Shown here piece by piece: positions 36,832-44,763 of a DNA stretch of 64,000 nt; positions within the stretch are counted from its first letter, which is position 1; every line of letters starts with the position of its first letter. The stretch comes from Eubacterium nodatum ATCC 33099 (GTDB taxonomy: Bacteria; Bacillota; Clostridia; Peptostreptococcales; Anaerovoracaceae): positions 1 to 64,000 of the forward strand of contig AZKM01000018.1 of assembly GCA_000510425.1 (NCBI GenBank). The letters are read 5' to 3'. Under the pieces are notes generated by a model. The model saw only the letters and a program-made list of their open reading frames with translations, made no database searches and had not been told where the DNA came from. Both the position numbers and the translations under genes were made by a program.

Positions 36832-37626
36832 TTAACGATCTTCAATATTTGCCTTATTTTGCCATCCACGCTTTTCTACTTCCTGCATGATATAGGACAT
36901 AACATGTTCTGCATATTTTCCCGGACCAAAGCCTGCATCATAACCCAGTTCCTGAGCAAGCTCATGGGAAATACGAGGACCGCCGCAAGTTAGGATAACC
37001 TTGTCACGCAGCCCCTCCGCTTCAACAAGCTCAACCATCTTAGTCAGGTTCATGATGTGAATATCCTTCTGAGTTACAGTCTGGGACACCAAAATTGCAT
37101 CTGCATTTACTTCCTTAGCCTTGGCAATCAGTTCTTCGCAAGGAATCTGCGAACCCATGTTGTAAGGAACTACATTCTTAAATCTTTCAAGACCGAAGTG
37201 GCCGTGGAAGCCCTTCATCTGAATAATAGCGTCGATACCTACCGTATGGGCGTCAGACTCAATTGACGCACCTACAACTACAATATCTCTTCCTATATTC
37301 TCACCAATCCATTCGCCGCATTCTACACGGTCCATCACATTACCCTCTACCTTAGGTACATGTATTGCCGTGAAATCAATGGTCTGTTGTGCCGCTCCAT
37401 ATACTACAAAGAAAGTGTATCCGGGAGCAAGTTCATGATAATATGTTACATTCGGTTCATCAAAACCGAGTTTTTTTACATACTGCTTTGCACATTCTTC
37501 CGCTTCTTCACCGTAGGGAACAGGAAGTGTAAAAGCCATCTCTACTTTACCGTCATTTAGTGTATCACCGTAAGGTTTAACCTTTGTTAAATCTGCGGTG
37601 GTTGTTGCTGTTTTATTCTCTGACAT
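36832..37626 (-). CDS. kamE: Lysine 5,6-aminomutase beta subunit
   Basis: 264-aa cobalamin-binding subunit. The base-off motif DAHTVG supplies His127, and the PLP-binding lysine is Lys138, exactly 11 residues later, the same spacing as His133/Lys144 of the studied clostridial enzyme. GGPR near residue 223 completes the B12 fold. With KamD it moves the terminal amino group of beta-lysine from C6 to C5, giving 3,5-diaminohexanoate. It starts 13 bp after kamD. Confidence 0.96.
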   Translation of the reverse strand: MSENKTATTTADLTKVKPYGDTLNDGKVEMAFTLPVPYGEEAEECAKQYVKKLGFDEPNVTYYHELAPGYTFFVVYGAAQQTIDFTAIHVPKVEGNVMDRVECGEWIGENIGRDIVVVGASIESDAHTVGIDAIIQMKGFHGHFGLERFKNVVPYNMGSQIPCEELIAKAKEVNADAILVSQTVTQKDIHIMNLTKMVELVEAEGLRDKVILTCGGPRISHELAQELGYDAGFGPGKYAEHVMSYIMQEVEKRGWQNKANIEDR

Positions 37627-37639
37627 TTAAAACACCTCC

Positions 37640-39193
37640 TTATTCATGATCCATAAATAGTTTTGTGAACGGGTTGAAGTAATTTTCGCCTATAGTGGTA
37701 ACACCTTCAAGACCGTGCCCTCCGTCAAACGGACGCTTAACCCCACCAAACTTACCTTTTTCAATAGTTGCGAATAAACCTTCTTCTTCAACTTCTGCAA
37801 GAAGGGCATCTGCTTTCTTGAGAACTTCCTGAGCACGACTCTGGATAATTCCGTCCTTCTTAAATTCAACATCTTCTCCGATGTGCTTGCAGTTATTAAA
37901 GATGTACTGAGCATTCTCAATTGACAGGTATCTATCATGCATATGTGGTGTATGAATGGCTTCTGTAAGCATCCCCTGTAACAACAAGGACTGATGTGAC
38001 CAAATTGCAACAAGGTTAAACAGTGCATCCTGTATATGTCCCATGAAAATGTTTCCTGTCATGAACTTTGTAGGAGGCATGTACTTCAGGCTTGCCTTAG
38101 GGAAAATTTCTCTCGCCATTATTGCCTGTGACAGTTCCATTAGGAAGCCATCTTCCGTCTTAGGATCCATCTCAAAAGCATGACCAAGACCCATCTGTTC
38201 TTCAGGAATATTAGCAAGAACAGCAAACTGCTCATTGATGAACTGGGAAGCTGTTACCGTATGCGCAGATTCTACCGCATCGTCTGTTGTCAGGTAGTTG
38301 TCTTCTCCTGAGTTAAATATAATTCCGCAATATCCGATGATAACTCTGGACATGAACTGGTCCACCAGTGTTCTCTGCATGTTAATATCTCTGAACAGGA
38401 TACCGTAGATAGCGTCATTAAGCATAACATCCAATCTTTCCAGCGCTCCCATTGCAGCAATCTCCGGCATGCACATTCCGGATGAATAGTTACAAAGTCT
38501 AATATATCTGCCAACTTCCTCACCAACTTCGTCCAGTGCTTTTCTCATGATTCGGAAGTTTTCCTGTGTGGCATAAGTACCACCGAATCCTTCAGTTGTA
38601 GCACCATAAGGCACATAGTCAAGAAGTGACTGTGCAGTTGTTCTGATTACAGCTATAATGTCGGCACCCTGTCTTGCGGCAGCCTGAGCCTGAACAACGT
38701 CTTCGTAGATATTACCTGTAGCTACGATAACATACAGATATGGTTCAGGGCCTGAGCCGATGGTATCAAGATATTCCTGACGCTTAGCCTTCTGCATATC
38801 GATTCTGTCAAAAATAGTTTTGATGGAAGGTTTCAGAGCTTCATGAGCTTCTTCCATCGTACATGTAGGAAGCTTTGTCACATCCAGCTTTCCTTCCGCC
38901 ATTTCTTCTGCAATTTCTTGAGGTGTCTTGCCTGTTTGAACTACCGCATTGCCAATCCAGTAAGCAACACCTGTAGAAAGTGCTCCGGAGTCTTTAATCT
39001 GGTCAACTACTACATTAGGCAGCGGATTGTCAACATCGTCTACGCCATCAACGCCCAGCAGTCTCAAGATTGTTCTCTCCGTAGAAACCGTTGTGTGTCG
39101 GGCAATGAAATCCTGCATATCTTTAGCGATATTTTTCGCATGATTTCTGGCACTTGCAACAACCTCAAAATCAAGATTTAATTTGCTTTTCAT
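37640..39193 (-). CDS. kamD: Lysine 5,6-aminomutase alpha subunit
   Basis: ~517-aa large TIM-barrel subunit that binds substrate with PLP contributed by KamE. Recognised from strong family patterns such as HTTVSTERTILRLLGVDGVD and SSGMCMPEIAAMGALERLD. ATG at 39193 follows AAGGAG and gives the usual MKSKLNLD start; a longer frame from 39229 runs through the ribosome site. The gene overlaps the end of kamC by 23 bp, implying coupled translation. Confidence 0.95.
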   Translation of the reverse strand: MKSKLNLDFEVVASARNHAKNIAKDMQDFIARHTTVSTERTILRLLGVDGVDDVDNPLPNVVVDQIKDSGALSTGVAYWIGNAVVQTGKTPQEIAEEMAEGKLDVTKLPTCTMEEAHEALKPSIKTIFDRIDMQKAKRQEYLDTIGSGPEPYLYVIVATGNIYEDVVQAQAAARQGADIIAVIRTTAQSLLDYVPYGATTEGFGGTYATQENFRIMRKALDEVGEEVGRYIRLCNYSSGMCMPEIAAMGALERLDVMLNDAIYGILFRDINMQRTLVDQFMSRVIIGYCGIIFNSGEDNYLTTDDAVESAHTVTASQFINEQFAVLANIPEEQMGLGHAFEMDPKTEDGFLMELSQAIMAREIFPKASLKYMPPTKFMTGNIFMGHIQDALFNLVAIWSHQSLLLQGMLTEAIHTPHMHDRYLSIENAQYIFNNCKHIGEDVEFKKDGIIQSRAQEVLKKADALLAEVEEEGLFATIEKGKFGGVKRPFDGGHGLEGVTTIGENYFNPFTKLFMDHE

Positions 39194-40970
39194 CTTTTTT
39201 CTCCTTATTGATATATTTTTTCGCTCCATCTATTATCTCATCGCTGATTCCCAGCATCTTAGCAATATTTAGAGCATCCTTAGGAACTTCTCCACTCTTT
39301 TCCACTTTACACAGCCTGTAATCCATGTATTTGGAAATTATATTTATCCTATCACGCTTCTTTGCATATTTCAGTTCTCTGTATAAAAGGGTGAAGTTTG
39401 CATCGGCTAAGCCTCGTACCTGCATATTTATTACTCCATCTCTTTCCGTTACAGTTTCAAAGTGTGTTGTGATAAGAGAGATATACGGTTTAACAATCAG
39501 ATAGTCAACAATTGACTTTGTCAGCGCCAATCCCTCAACCGGATTTGTGCCGCTTGCAATCTCATCCATCAGGATAACCGAACGATCCTGCCCGTTATCA
39601 AGGATTTGTTTAAGCTCTTCCATTTCCGAACCGAAGGATGAAAGACCTCGCTCAACTGATTGGCTATCACCTATTAACATTTGCATATAATTTGAAAGCC
39701 CGACTTTTGCTTTATCCGCCGGAACGAAGAATCCATATTGGGCAAGAATTGCCACCTGTCCGGCGAGCTTCAGAGAAATAGTCTTTCCTCCCATGTTTGC
39801 CCCGGTTATACAAGTTACTCCATCTTTCAGTGAAATTGAAATTGGACAATACTTATGACCCTTTGACTGCAGGATTTCTTCTACCTGAAGGTTTCTGCCG
39901 TTTTCAAACTCAATGATATGTTCACAGACAATTTCCGGTTTCACCAGGTTTCGCTTGATAGCGTACAAACCTCGGGCAAGGGCCAGTTCCAAAGCACCCA
40001 TAGTCTCGCAGTTTCTTAATAGAACATCCTTGAACTCTGCAATCTCTTTGGACAGAGTCTCTGTAATTCTTTCCTCTTCTGCCTCAATTAAGGTGTTTAG
40101 ATTCTCCATTTCCTCTGTATACTGAAAAACCTCTTCATTTGGCTTGAGCTTAAAAGTAACACTCATGTAGTCCTGGTCCACAACCTCAAGTTCTTCTAAA
40201 TTTTGAATTTTTTCAAAGTCCTGATGTGACCTTGCAACTACTATGTCAAATTTTGGCGTAAGTTGAACTCCATGTTCTCTGCGCAAAGTTTCTCTAGCTT
40301 TCTTTTGTGCCTTTCTGATGTCAAGCTCATATCCCCTTTTTTTCTTGCGATACTCTCCTAATTTTTCGCTGAATTCATCATAAATATAGAAAGTATTCAT
40401 TCTATCTTTTCTGGGGTCAAGAACATCCAAAAGTTTTTCTGTATCCTCTAAATAATATTCTTCCGGAATGTCCGGTTCAAAATCTCCTTTTTTACGGAGA
40501 GATTTCTCATTATTCTCTGAGTCCTGTTCTATATCCTCTTCTGTCTGTGCTTCGGCTTTTATCTCCGCTACACAGCATCCCCCTCTATAATCACCTACTT
40601 CTTTATCTTTAGTGAGTTTGAGGAGTTGTCTCATCTGTAAAAGCAGCGATTTGACCTCATAAATCTCTACTACCGACAGCGTGTTATGCTGACTTCTGAC
40701 AATGGTATTTACAGAGTCTTTGACCTCCATAAACACTTCCTGAATCTTATCTTTCAGCAGAGGATATTCATTTATAAATGCAATCATATCCTCTATACGA
40801 TTAAGTTCAGCTCTAAGTTCCTCCTCCTCCCCCGGAAAAAACGGCTTCAGCTCTTTCAGCTTTTTCTTACCAAAGGGTGAAATGATATTCATATTCAGCA
40901 TAACATAATCCAGACCGGTTTCATTTCTCGTCTTTATATTAGCTAATCTTCTATTTGATCCACCTTGCAT
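39171..40970 (-). CDS. kamC: KamC, MutS-like ATPase of the lysine aminomutase reactivase
   Basis: 599-aa protein whose C-terminal part is a MutS-type ABC ATPase: Walker A TGANMGGKT, Walker B VILMDEIASGTNP and THFETV. The N-terminal half is largely helical with Glu/Lys-rich coiled coil. Within kam operons KamB and KamC are believed to reactivate the B12 enzyme KamDE rather than repair DNA. The gene lies between kamB (2 bp) and kamD (overlap). An acidic insert (~residues 140-165) is probably disordered. Confidence 0.92.
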   Translation of the reverse strand: MQGGSNRRLANIKTRNETGLDYVMLNMNIISPFGKKKLKELKPFFPGEEEELRAELNRIEDMIAFINEYPLLKDKIQEVFMEVKDSVNTIVRSQHNTLSVVEIYEVKSLLLQMRQLLKLTKDKEVGDYRGGCCVAEIKAEAQTEEDIEQDSENNEKSLRKKGDFEPDIPEEYYLEDTEKLLDVLDPRKDRMNTFYIYDEFSEKLGEYRKKKRGYELDIRKAQKKARETLRREHGVQLTPKFDIVVARSHQDFEKIQNLEELEVVDQDYMSVTFKLKPNEEVFQYTEEMENLNTLIEAEEERITETLSKEIAEFKDVLLRNCETMGALELALARGLYAIKRNLVKPEIVCEHIIEFENGRNLQVEEILQSKGHKYCPISISLKDGVTCITGANMGGKTISLKLAGQVAILAQYGFFVPADKAKVGLSNYMQMLIGDSQSVERGLSSFGSEMEELKQILDNGQDRSVILMDEIASGTNPVEGLALTKSIVDYLIVKPYISLITTHFETVTERDGVINMQVRGLADANFTLLYRELKYAKKRDRINIISKYMDYRLCKVEKSGEVPKDALNIAKMLGISDEIIDGAKKYINKEKKDEKQIKS

Positions 40971-40972
40971 AT

Positions 40973-41992
40973 TTACATCCTTACATCTATTACAGGTATA
41001 TCGGGAATAGCTTTTCTCATTTCCTCCAATAAGAGAATATTGTCAAAGGTATATCCTGATGGAGCCCATGGATTAACTGTTATTAAGGCAATCTCAATTT
41101 TCTTCAGTACCGAAATCCTGAATCCCTTTTTTCTGAACTTCCCCCAGTCCATAGGATTGATGAAAATTTTTGTGGGATCCTTCAGAACAAATCTGACCTG
41201 TTTAAGTTTTTTGGGGTTAATATCTGAAATTACGCTATTAGTAAAAGCACCGGGAATGTAAACAAATTTAGTATCCTCCTTGATAGCCTCATCTATGTGT
41301 CTGGCGGCACCCAGTCCGGTTACCAAATCAAGTTTCGTCACACTACCATCTTCACTGATAATCATAATCTTGTCGTCAAAGTTATTAGCTTTGATGGAAT
41401 CTCTGTAAAGTCCATCTTCCAGCTCGTCGGTTGAGTACAAGCTGACCACATGGGCAGTTTCTTCAACCATTTTGTTCATTTTTCTTGAAATCACAGCTCC
41501 AGTCGCTAAGACTATAGCATCTGAAGTGTCAGGGGATGCTATTGTTTTTCTATCAATGGCTCCGTCAATCATAACTAAATCGCATCCGTCATCCAGCATA
41601 TCCTGACAAAGCTTTTTCTGTTCTGCATTTATTACAGGTCCTGCAACCTGCACATATCCGGCTTCTTTAACTCTGCAAATCAGAAGGGTTCCTATGGCAG
41701 TCGAATAGTTAGTTCTTTTTACCACTTCCAATCCTGCATCCGACAACTCATAGAGCAGTGCCGGAACTGCAACCAGAGTGTCTACATCAAGGTATACTCT
41801 GGGCTTTTCCGTACCTGTAACAAGGTCTTGAGTTTCTCCGTCTCTGCCCGTTGATGTTACACCCAGTCTGAGTCCTTCGTCCATCGCCTCTTCAATCAGG
41901 TAATTTAAGGCTGTTGTCTTTCCTGCATTTTTTGACATTCCGACTATGGACAAAGTCTTATATTTAGTTGATATCTCCTTTAGCAGTCCCAT
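40973..41992 (-). CDS. kamB: KamB, reactivase partner of lysine 5,6-aminomutase
   Basis: 339-aa P-loop protein with GMSKNAGKTTALN near residue 18 and LVMIDGAIDRK as the Mg-binding strand. The name rests on position: kamA-kamB-kamC-kamD-kamE is the established clostridial order. KamB is thought to act with KamC in replacing damaged cobalamin on the mutase. The stop codon is 2 bp before the kamC start. Confidence 0.9.
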   Translation of the reverse strand: MGLLKEISTKYKTLSIVGMSKNAGKTTALNYLIEEAMDEGLRLGVTSTGRDGETQDLVTGTEKPRVYLDVDTLVAVPALLYELSDAGLEVVKRTNYSTAIGTLLICRVKEAGYVQVAGPVINAEQKKLCQDMLDDGCDLVMIDGAIDRKTIASPDTSDAIVLATGAVISRKMNKMVEETAHVVSLYSTDELEDGLYRDSIKANNFDDKIMIISEDGSVTKLDLVTGLGAARHIDEAIKEDTKFVYIPGAFTNSVISDINPKKLKQVRFVLKDPTKIFINPMDWGKFRKKGFRISVLKKIEIALITVNPWAPSGYTFDNILLLEEMRKAIPDIPVIDVRM

Positions 41993-42031
41993 TTAATTAC
42001 CCTTGATTTCAGTGCAATAGCTTTTTCAACG

Positions 42032-42059
42032 ACATAGGGAGACCGAAGCCTCCCTATGT
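42032..42059. other. Intercistronic hairpin kamA-kamB
   Basis: ACATAGGGAG (42032-42041) pairs with CTCCCTATGT (42050-42059) around an 8-nt loop. There is no T run on the minus strand; it may protect or process the kam mRNA, or attenuate transcription after kamA. Confidence 0.5.
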
Positions 42060-42092
42060 TATTTGTTAGGTCTACATAAGCAGACTCAATTA

Positions 42093-43352
42093 TTAGTGTT
42101 TGTTTCTTTCGTGTCTAGCCAAGTGAGCAGGTTCCATAGATTTAATCTGCAAGCCTTCACCAAGAGCCGATACCCCGGAAACTTTAATACCCTCTTTGCC
42201 TTCTCTATAGTTAAAGTTGCATTTAACATCAGGAAGATGTGGCTGAGTGTATGTTGTGATAACGCCTTCGTAGTTTCTCAGAATAATCTTATCAGGTGTT
42301 TCTGAAATTACATACTGTGGCATTACCGGAGTTTTTCCGCCACCACCAGGTGCGTCAATTACGAATGTAGGAACGCAGTATCCGGAAGTATGTCCTCTCA
42401 GACCTTCCATGATTTCAAGTCCCTTAGCCATTGTAGTTCTGAAATGTTCGATACCCACAGACAGATCGCAGATGTAGATGTAGTAAGGTCTTACTCTGTT
42501 CATTACCAATTCATGAACCAAATCCATCATGATTGACTTGTCATCGTTGATACCTCTCAGAAGTACACTCTGGTTTCCTAGAGGGATACCTGCATCGGAA
42601 AGCTTTCTCAGTGCTTCCTTTGCATCAGGTGTCACTTCCTGTGGGTGGTTGAAGTGTGTATTCAACCAAATTGGGTGATATTTCTTCAGCATGTTAACCA
42701 AATCGTCAGTAATTCTCTGAGGCATAACTACAGGAGTTCTACTTCCAAGTCTTACGATCTCCACATGTGGGATCTTGCGAAGTTCACTGATGATGTATTC
42801 CAATGTGCTGTCTTCAACGAGAAGAGCATCTCCGCCTGACAGAAGTACGTCTCTAACTTCCGGAGTTCTCTTAATATATGCAATACATGCATCGATATCT
42901 TCTCTTGATCTGGCACCGTCAGTTTCTCCTGCAAGTCTTCTTCTTGTACAGTGACGGCAGTACATTGAACACTGGTCAGTGATTAAGAAAAGAACTCTGT
43001 CCGGATATCTGTGAGTCAGTCCCGGAGCAGGTGAGTCTGCATCCTCATGCAGAGGGTCTGCATCATCCGCCTCTGATCTGTGCATTTCCAAAAGTGTAGG
43101 AACAGCTTGCATTCTTACAGGGTCTGTAGGATCATCCGGATCCATAAGTGATGCATAGTAAGGAGTGATTCCAACTCTGAATCCACCGATAACCTTTTCG
43201 ATATCAGCTCTTTCTTTTTCTGTCAGGTTAACAACCTGGCAGATTTCCTCTACTGTTGACAATCTGTGTGACACCTGCCAATGCCAGTCATTCCACTGTT
43301 CATCTGTTACATCCTTAAATAAAGGAATATCTTTCCAATTTCTAATAGCCAT
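42093..43352 (-). CDS. kamA: L-lysine 2,3-aminomutase
   Basis: Radical-SAM/PLP enzyme making beta-lysine, the first step of lysine fermentation. The cluster motif CSMYCRHC is near residue 135, GGDALL follows, and the PLP lysine sits in PGGGGKTPVMP near residue 337. The length of 419 aa matches the clostridial enzyme (416). It lies 134 bp after kdd and 100 bp before kamB, each gap carrying a strong hairpin, which suggests differential expression within one transcript. Confidence 0.97.
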   Translation of the reverse strand: MAIRNWKDIPLFKDVTDEQWNDWHWQVSHRLSTVEEICQVVNLTEKERADIEKVIGGFRVGITPYYASLMDPDDPTDPVRMQAVPTLLEMHRSEADDADPLHEDADSPAPGLTHRYPDRVLFLITDQCSMYCRHCTRRRLAGETDGARSREDIDACIAYIKRTPEVRDVLLSGGDALLVEDSTLEYIISELRKIPHVEIVRLGSRTPVVMPQRITDDLVNMLKKYHPIWLNTHFNHPQEVTPDAKEALRKLSDAGIPLGNQSVLLRGINDDKSIMMDLVHELVMNRVRPYYIYICDLSVGIEHFRTTMAKGLEIMEGLRGHTSGYCVPTFVIDAPGGGGKTPVMPQYVISETPDKIILRNYEGVITTYTQPHLPDVKCNFNYREGKEGIKVSGVSALGEGLQIKSMEPAHLARHERNKH

Positions 43353-43410
43353 AATAAATCTCCTGTTTTCGTTTCTTCAACGCATAGTTTCTTCTTTTAA
43401 CTAACTGTCC

Positions 43411-43439
43411 GAACGGGATTCACCAGGGGAATCCCGTTC
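43411..43439. other. Intercistronic hairpin kdd-kamA
   Basis: GAACGGGATTC (43411-43421) pairs perfectly with GAATCCCGTTC (43429-43439). There is no T tail. Probable mRNA-processing or stability element. Confidence 0.55.
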
Positions 43440-43486
43440 TGCAAATTGATTAACACTATAAATAAAATTTAAATGATGTACATGGA

Positions 43487-44548
43487 TTAAGCATACAGTT
43501 CGTTGAACAATTCCATCAGTTCAGGGTTTTCTCTCAACTCCTGCAGGGTAACTTCAGCATGTCCCTTGCAGTAGCCGTTACCGATGATCATATCAACATC
43601 TTTACCAACACCTTCTGCACCAAGAGCTGCCTTAGTGAAATTCGTAGCCATTGAGAAGAAGTATACAAGCCCCTCATCCTTTGTTGCCAGAATTGAAGCC
43701 ATTTCTGTATTCTCGATGTTAACAACATTGATAACCACATCGCAAAGTTCGCCGTTTGTAAGTTCCATGATTTTCTCATACATTCCAACAGCATCTGTAG
43801 CGTCCATGTGGAAGTATTCATCAGCCAAGTTCAGCTTTTTAGCTCTTTCTTCTGATCTTGGGGAACCTGCAGCACAGATTACTTTACCTGTAACTCCGGC
43901 TCTCTTCTTTGCTTCGTATAGGCAAAGCATTCCTGATTTTCCGCCGCCGCCGATAACAAGAACTGTATCTCCCGGTCTAACCAGTTTAGCTGTCTGAGCA
44001 GGAGCTCCTGCAACATCCAGTGCAGACAGTGCAAGACCTTCTTCCATGTCATCAGGAAGAACTGCATAGATACCACTCTGGAACAGGATTGCATGACCCT
44101 TGATGTCAACCTGGTCAATGGCAGGTCTCATATCAACGATTTCATCAATCACAAGTGGTGTAAGTGATAGAGAAACCAATGTAGCAATCTTGTCGCCAAC
44201 CTTCAGATCTCCCTTCCATTCCGGTCCGATTTCTTCAACAGTTCCGATGAGCATTCCGCCGGATCCTGTCCAAGGGTTCTTGTGTTTGCCGGCTTTAGCA
44301 ACGATACCGAGCATAGTTTCCTTAATCTTTTCGATATCATCAGCTGAAAGGTCATCAGTAGGTTTCTTTCCACAAGCATGATCCACAACAGATGTGAATG
44401 AAGCTGAGTCGATGTTAAGAGTCTTAACTGCGATTTTAACTTCATTGTCATAGATTTCCATATCGTTGTCAATAACATCTGCCGGCTGTGGTAAAACACC
44501 CTTTGGTGAAATTACTCTGTGAGTACCGTATGGATTTCCTTTTTTCAT
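43487..44548 (-). CDS. kdd: L-erythro-3,5-diaminohexanoate dehydrogenase
   Basis: 353-aa NAD(P)-dependent enzyme turning 3,5-diaminohexanoate into 3-keto-5-aminohexanoate. RVISPKGVLPQ, GGMLIGTVEEIG and the dinucleotide loop VIGGGGKSGML identify it. It is the first gene of the kam transcript, behind a sigma-70 promoter (44620-44648) and two operator-like repeats. A degenerate copy of this protein forms the first half of the adjacent regulator. Confidence 0.95.
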   Translation of the reverse strand: MKKGNPYGTHRVISPKGVLPQPADVIDNDMEIYDNEVKIAVKTLNIDSASFTSVVDHACGKKPTDDLSADDIEKIKETMLGIVAKAGKHKNPWTGSGGMLIGTVEEIGPEWKGDLKVGDKIATLVSLSLTPLVIDEIVDMRPAIDQVDIKGHAILFQSGIYAVLPDDMEEGLALSALDVAGAPAQTAKLVRPGDTVLVIGGGGKSGMLCLYEAKKRAGVTGKVICAAGSPRSEERAKKLNLADEYFHMDATDAVGMYEKIMELTNGELCDVVINVVNIENTEMASILATKDEGLVYFFSMATNFTKAALGAEGVGKDVDMIIGNGYCKGHAEVTLQELRENPELMELFNELYA

Positions 44549-44619
44549 TTACATTATCCTCCTAAAAATTTAATTAATAATTATAAGCTATTTACTTCGG
44601 CTCTAAACCGACCTTCTCT

Positions 44620-44648
44620 ATTATAGTTTCATTCACAAAACATGTCCA
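44620..44648 (-). promoter_or_regulatory. Sigma-70 promoter of kdd-kam
   Basis: Minus-strand TGGACA (44643-44648), a 17-bp spacer and perfect TATAAT (44620-44625), giving a ~65-nt leader before kdd. No -24/-12 element was found in this region on either strand. Confidence 0.72.
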
Positions 44649-44693
44649 TATTTTAGGGATTACCACTTGGCAATTTTTTGACAATCCCCTTTC

Positions 44694-44713
44694 CGATTCT
44701 TTATCGGTTCATC
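44694..44713. promoter_or_regulatory. Degenerate operator repeat upstream of kdd
   Basis: CGATT-N8-GTTCATC has the spacing and most bases of the motif CGAAC-N8-GTTCGCA found at 44724 and 46833. It also forms a CCGAT/ATCGG inverted repeat. It lies ~46 bp upstream of the kdd -35. Confidence 0.5.
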
Positions 44714-44723
44714 AAAGTTGCAA

Positions 44724-44745
44724 TGCGAACACTTTTCGGTTCGCA
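44724..44745. promoter_or_regulatory. Operator-like inverted repeat upstream of kdd
   Basis: TGCGAAC-N8-GTTCGCA is a perfect 7-bp-arm inverted repeat about 76 bp upstream of the kdd -35 box. The same motif (CGAAC-N8-GTTCGCA) is repeated at 46833-46854 between the regulator gene and kal. I infer a binding site of the Kdd-like regulator. Confidence 0.7.
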
Positions 44746-44763
44746 CCTAATACTGCACCTTTG

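Noticed and set aside
39171..40970. KamC as a MutS2/mismatch-repair protein
   Set aside because: Only the ATPase core is MutS-like; its overlap with kamD and 2-bp gap to kamB place it in the aminomutase reactivase role.
35900..44760. Cobalamin riboswitch for the B12-dependent kam operon
   Set aside because: No B12-box-like or large structured leader is visible; the kdd leader is only about 65 nt.
44549..44763. Sigma-54 promoter in front of kdd
   Set aside because: I searched both strands for GG-N10-GC elements; none fits, while a good sigma-70 promoter is present.
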